The notes under the pieces were generated by a model. The model searched no databases, was not told the DNA's origin, and saw only the letters and a program-made list of their open reading frames with translations. Below are positions 60,901 through 64,000 of a stretch of 64,000 nt of DNA, piece after piece; position 1 is the first letter of the stretch, and each line of letters starts with the position of its first letter. This stretch comes from Hexactinellida sp. DTS-2022 (lineage: Eukaryota > Porifera > Hexactinellida): NCBI GenBank assembly GCA_028753945.1, contig JAPNXP010000004.1, positions 2,976,001 through 3,040,000 of the forward strand, given 5' to 3'. The translations under genes and the position numbers were made by a program.

Positions 60901-62277
60901 ACAAGAGTAATTTCAGAGGTTCACGCAGCTGGGCACTTTGGGAAGGCTAGAACATTACAATTACTGAAGCGGAATTTCTTTTGGAAGGGGATGGCTCGAA
61001 GCGTGAAGGTATTCTGTAATGATTGTATTACTTGTCAACGAGCTAAGCCCTCCAATAGTCCTAGGCAACCGATGGAAGAGTTTGATATTAGTGGAATTGG
61101 ACCTGGTGACCTGATTGCTATGGTTATAGCTACACTTCCATGGTCTGATGAAAACTATAGATACTTTTTGTGTATTGTGGATGTCTTCACGCGCTATATA
61201 GAGGCTATTCCGTTAAAGGATCAAAAGGCCTCGTCAATCGTTAAGGAGTTCGAGAACGGCTGGGTTTTCCGGGGTCACGGGGTGCCTAAAGGTATACTTA
61301 CCGATCAGGGTCACAATGTCGACGGTACTGAGGTTAGAGAAATGTGCGATAAATTTGGTATTGAAAAGCGGCATACATCCCCGTACCACCCTCAAGCAGA
61401 CGGACTTGCAGAACGGAGTATCGGACTCGTAAAGCAAGTTTGCAAGGTGCTTAACTATCGAAAGAAATCTAGACAAGGACGCATGGCCCAGTATTTTGAC
61501 TGAAGTTACATTTTATTGTAATAACATCGAGAATTCATCAACCAAATTCTCTGCCCATGTACTCAGCACGGGTAGACAGCCTACATCTCCTATTGATGCC
61601 TGGATTGCTGCTCACAAGGAGGGTCCTGACGAGACACACCAACAACACGTCGAGCGATTGGTGAAGCTAAAGGCCGAGCTCCTGGAACAGGCAGCAGAGA
61701 ATGATCGGATCAGTAAGCGAAATATGCAACAAAAATATGACAGAGGTACACGGAGGACGGAAACTTGCCCAGGCGATTATGTATTCGAACGAAATGAGAG
61801 ACGTACAGATTCTCTCGATCCAAGGTTCAATGGACCTTATAGGGTAATCGGACGGAGGGGGCGGACGTCAAGATTGATCGCGGTAGGGGACCAAAGTGGA
61901 TCCACCTGAGCCGATGTAAACTATACAAAGGAAGTAGAGGTAGCGACTTTATGTTACCCAACTCTCAAATGTCAGGAGAAATGAACAACAGGGATACGGC
62001 TAACACTAGTTTAGAAAGGTTAAGTGAGACAAGTAACGAGGTAGAAGAGGAAACCCTGGAGTTCACAAATCCCTCCAGAGATGAAACAAACATGTCAGAG
62101 GGGAGTGGAAAAGATGTTGAGAATCCGTCAGAGGAACACTTCCAAGAAATAGATGACACTCCTTGCACTGAAGTTACACGGAGGTACCCACTAAGGGACA
62201 GAAAACCTAAAGAGTACAAAGAGTACATTACAAGGGTCCAGGGAAGTAGGGATTGTCAAACGCAAGACTTCTTCTAA
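57904..62277 (+). pseudogene. Gag-Pol polyprotein of the Ty3/gypsy element, frame-broken
   Basis: Gag and Pol share one frame from the ATG at 57904. Seen in order: a Gag helical region, two zinc knuckles (CYTCGKVGHLWRFC and CSKCGRRGHNAYQC, residues ~236-268), protease LLDTGAKVNVMD (~308), reverse transcriptase from FAIDYRKLNEVTKKDAYSIP, then in a new frame VMPFGLVNSQATFQRM and YIDD, a decayed RNase H, and an integrase from 60574 with CITCQRAK, LTDQG and YHPQADGLAE. The C-terminal tail ends near 62277 with RRYPLRDRKPKEY. Breaks: a 32-bp tandem duplication at 59651-59714, and shifts near 60630, 61485 and 61890. The catalytic motifs I can read survive except in RNase H. It has no envelope gene and is a retrotransposon, not an infectious virus. 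Confidence 0.92.
59651..59714 (+). repeat. 32-bp tandem duplication inside the reverse transcriptase
   Basis: GGTGCATACCAGTTAGAGAT begins copy one (59651-59682) and GGTGCGTACGAGTTAGAGAT copy two (59683-59714), 28 of 32 identical. Since 32 is not a multiple of 3 it shifts the frame and ends the first ORF at 59751. Confidence 0.92.
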
Positions 62278-62287
62278 AGGGAGGTGA

Positions 62288-62435
62288 TGTAACAGATATG
62301 TTAATCCATAGTTCTTAGTTCTATAACATCATATACTCATAGTATATAAAGTAGTATACCACACAAGTAGTTAGTTTGCTATGCACTTCACTTAAATTGT
62401 TTTTCTTATCTGATTAAACTTATACAATCGTCACA
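62288..62435 (+). repeat. Right LTR
   Basis: It matches the left LTR over its length, apart from a few substitutions and short deletions near the end. Confidence 0.92.
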
Positions 62436-62667
62436 CTTCCTATACGACAATAATACATTTCCTGTGTCTTTCATTAGCGGATTACGGGATAGCAATAAGT
62501 AACATTACTGTTTTAGGCCTACGCTAATTTTACCGTAAAACGAAGTTTACAGTTCCTATATTAAAGAAGTCCCTGAATTTAATTAGCTAATTATAGTTAA
62601 TTATGAGTTTAAGACCTCCATAAAAATGTAATTAATTTTTTTTGCTATTTTATTATACTTTACATAT

Positions 62668-63434
62668 ACAGTAGAACCTCGTTAATACGTACACCAACAC
62701 GAGTGTGAAGTTGGCGCAGTATTCAACTGAGCACAGATCAAAATGAAAGTTGAGGCCCTTCCCATTATTGGATTTGGATAAAAATTACACATATTAAAAA
62801 GGAGATATGGACGTTTATGATTTTGGATTTTTTTCTATTTATATTTTTACATTATGAGTGAGCATTAAATTTTTTTTATTTTTGATAACATTTTTTGGAA
62901 ATTGAATTTAAAACTTTGCATACATCTTTGTGACTACGGGACGTTTCTTATGCCGAAATATTTCAAAAAAATATCAGCATCCTATGAGAAATAGCTTGGC
63001 AAAGTTGAACATGTGTTTACTTCAGTGACTATTTGGAATTTTGTGGAATTCGGGAAACCAATTATCCGATTCGGGCAACCAATTATTCGATTCAAGCAAC
63101 CAATTATTCGATTCAAGCAATCAACAATTATAGTGATATATTTGATATAGTAGTGATAATGAACAGTTAATTAATTGATATAGGATAAAGTGATTTATTG
63201 GATATATATATATATTGGAATAATGTAGCTGCTATAGATTTTCAAGGCGTATTGCTCTCGGAACCAGGGTATATTATAAGCCCATTTTTTTATTCCTAGC
63301 CCATTTTTTTATTCCTATTTTCATTTTTTTACTCCCTTGAATAGTGAGTTTTTATCGTCTGATATCCATTTCAAGATTCCATTTCTACCGAAAATCCATT
63401 TTTTTATTCCACGAAAACAATAAAAAACATTTTT
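62668..63434. other. pogo-type end and T-rich repeats, no gene
   Basis: TA then CAGTAGAACCTCGTTAATAC at 62670 is a pogo/Tigger-type left end whose partner is not in the window. Further right, TTCGGGCAACCAATTA-type words repeat (63060-63125), and ATTTTTTTATTCC repeats occur at 63284-63440. Confidence 0.55.
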
Positions 63435-64000
63435 TTATTCCTTATAAAATACACTGCTCGGAACTGTTGCTGTCAATACATGGTAGAACGAATTCTGGAG
63501 TAATTGAGCCAAACCATTTGGGCATAATTGCAATAGTTTAACTCTCCTTGCACTTACCATAGTTAGGCCCTCAATTGGTATAATTGGTCCTTGAGCACTG
63601 AGAGTTCGTTTTATATAGGATTTTAGACTTTGAAGCACAACTCAATCGGATTCAACTCGCAACTGTATGGAGGGAGGCGTTTCAATTCGATGTTTAAAGG
63701 GATAGAAGCTTCAAGTCTATTTCAATCCCACGGTGACTAGGAGCATTGTCAAGTACGATAAATGCCGTGTCAACTGAGCTACTTGGTTCCAATGCCAAAC
63801 CAAACGAGAGATGGAATAATTAACTTATAAATTGATCAAAATGTGTTTGTTTAGCACCTCCGAATAGGATCTTTGAATGGACGAGTCCAACACCCGGACA
63901 GATAGCACATATCAGAGTGACATGGGGAGTTCGTTGATTGTCAGCAACCCTTCGAGAAGGCAATCCTTGAATTGATCGACCACGATTCCGAGCGGTATAT
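63435..64000 (-). pseudogene. DDE transposase of the Tc1/mariner-IS630 type, partial
   Basis: Read from the right edge on the minus strand: RGRSIQGLPSRR, PGVGLVHSKILFGGAKQTHF, then FIVLDNAPSHRG (second catalytic Asp, about 63745) and LPPYSCELNPIELCF (third acidic residue Glu, about 63645), followed in a shifted frame by LKSYIKRTLSAQGP. This is the usual order of the DDE superfamily endonuclease fold, cutting and joining at TA sites. Stop codons near 63822 and 63693 and a frameshift near 63630 show decay. The N-terminal half, including the first Asp and the DNA-binding helices, lies beyond the window. Confidence 0.8.

Larger units (their letters stand above)
57721..62435 (+). mobile_element. 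Ty3/gypsy LTR retrotransposon
   Basis: LTRs of 154 bp (57721-57874) and 148 bp (62288-62435) both begin TGTAACAGATA and end CGTCACA. Target duplication is CTTC (57717-57720, 62436-62439); the undisturbed site ATGACTTCCTATACGAC is present in the opposite fold-back arm near 56540. A purine-rich tract AAAGGGAGGTGA precedes the right LTR. It has no env-like frame. The high LTR similarity, apart from short indels, suggests recent insertion. Confidence 0.95.
56413..62575. mobile_element. Fold-back Z holding Helitron-like B and a Ty3/gypsy element
   Basis: CAGGGACTTCTTTAATATAG (56413) is mirrored by the end finishing TATTAAAGAAGTCCCTG (62575), flanked by 7-bp duplications AATTTAA (56406-56412, 62576-62582). 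The arms include TAGGCCTAAAACAGT and TCGTATAGGAAGTCATATTT. The left arm has an internal direct duplication (about 56530-56650 and 56690-56810). Insertions are 56959-57461 and 57721-62435. Confidence 0.85.

Overview
The window reads as a stretch of transposable-element-dense, AT-rich genome from an invertebrate animal. The evidence is spliceosomal introns (a 57-bp intron, and a seven-intron gene with consistent splice phases), metazoan-type transposase families (BED-finger hAT, THAP-finger P, FLYWCH MULE, Ginger-like, Ty3/gypsy, Helitron-like, Tc1/mariner/pogo miniatures) and no operons. I cannot name the phylum. I see no host gene, rRNA, tRNA or CRISPR array. Every long reading frame I can interpret belongs to a mobile element, and every one carries a lesion.

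Layout. 1-5.1 kb: a P-like transposase (minus strand, runs off the left edge) split by a BED-type hAT element, which is itself split by a small hAT-like element. 6.4-7.8 kb: a hairpin-ended repeat and a large fold-back. 8.7-10.1 kb: a ruined FLYWCH MULE. 11.7-16.1 kb: an array of ~180-bp repeats abutting a second P-like transposase. 17.0-26.0 kb: a fold-back with 7-bp target duplications, holding three TA-flanked miniatures and a 6.3-kb element (19408-25680) with ~700-bp terminal inverted repeats and an 8-bp duplication. That element encodes a large protein with paired zinc motifs, a PIN/FEN-like acidic motif set and a C-terminal tesmin-type CXC domain. 27.3-31.9 kb: fold-back remnants, a seven-unit hairpin array and tandem ~1.1-1.2-kb repeats. 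31.9-37.2 kb: a Ginger-type DNA transposon (4-bp duplication GGCC) with an eight-exon gene joining a retroviral-type integrase to a USP-like cysteine-protease domain. 37.4-42.1 kb: pogo-, Tc1- and hAT-type miniatures and two Helitron-like elements with GCGAAGC hairpins. 42.6-45.5 kb: a complete P-like element with 31-bp inverted repeats and a 7-bp duplication. 47.9-54.3 kb: a THAP-containing element nested four deep. 55-62.7 kb: a Tc1-like miniature split by a fold-back, which holds a Helitron-like element and a Ty3/gypsy element (4-bp duplication CTTC). 63.4-64 kb: a DDE Tc1/IS630-type transposase running off the right edge.

The genes do not form a pathway. The biology is layered transposition: empty sites and target duplications can be read directly, so the relative order of many insertions follows. 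The strongest candidates for something under-described are the PIN/FEN-like plus CXC long-TIR element and the integrase plus USP-like element.
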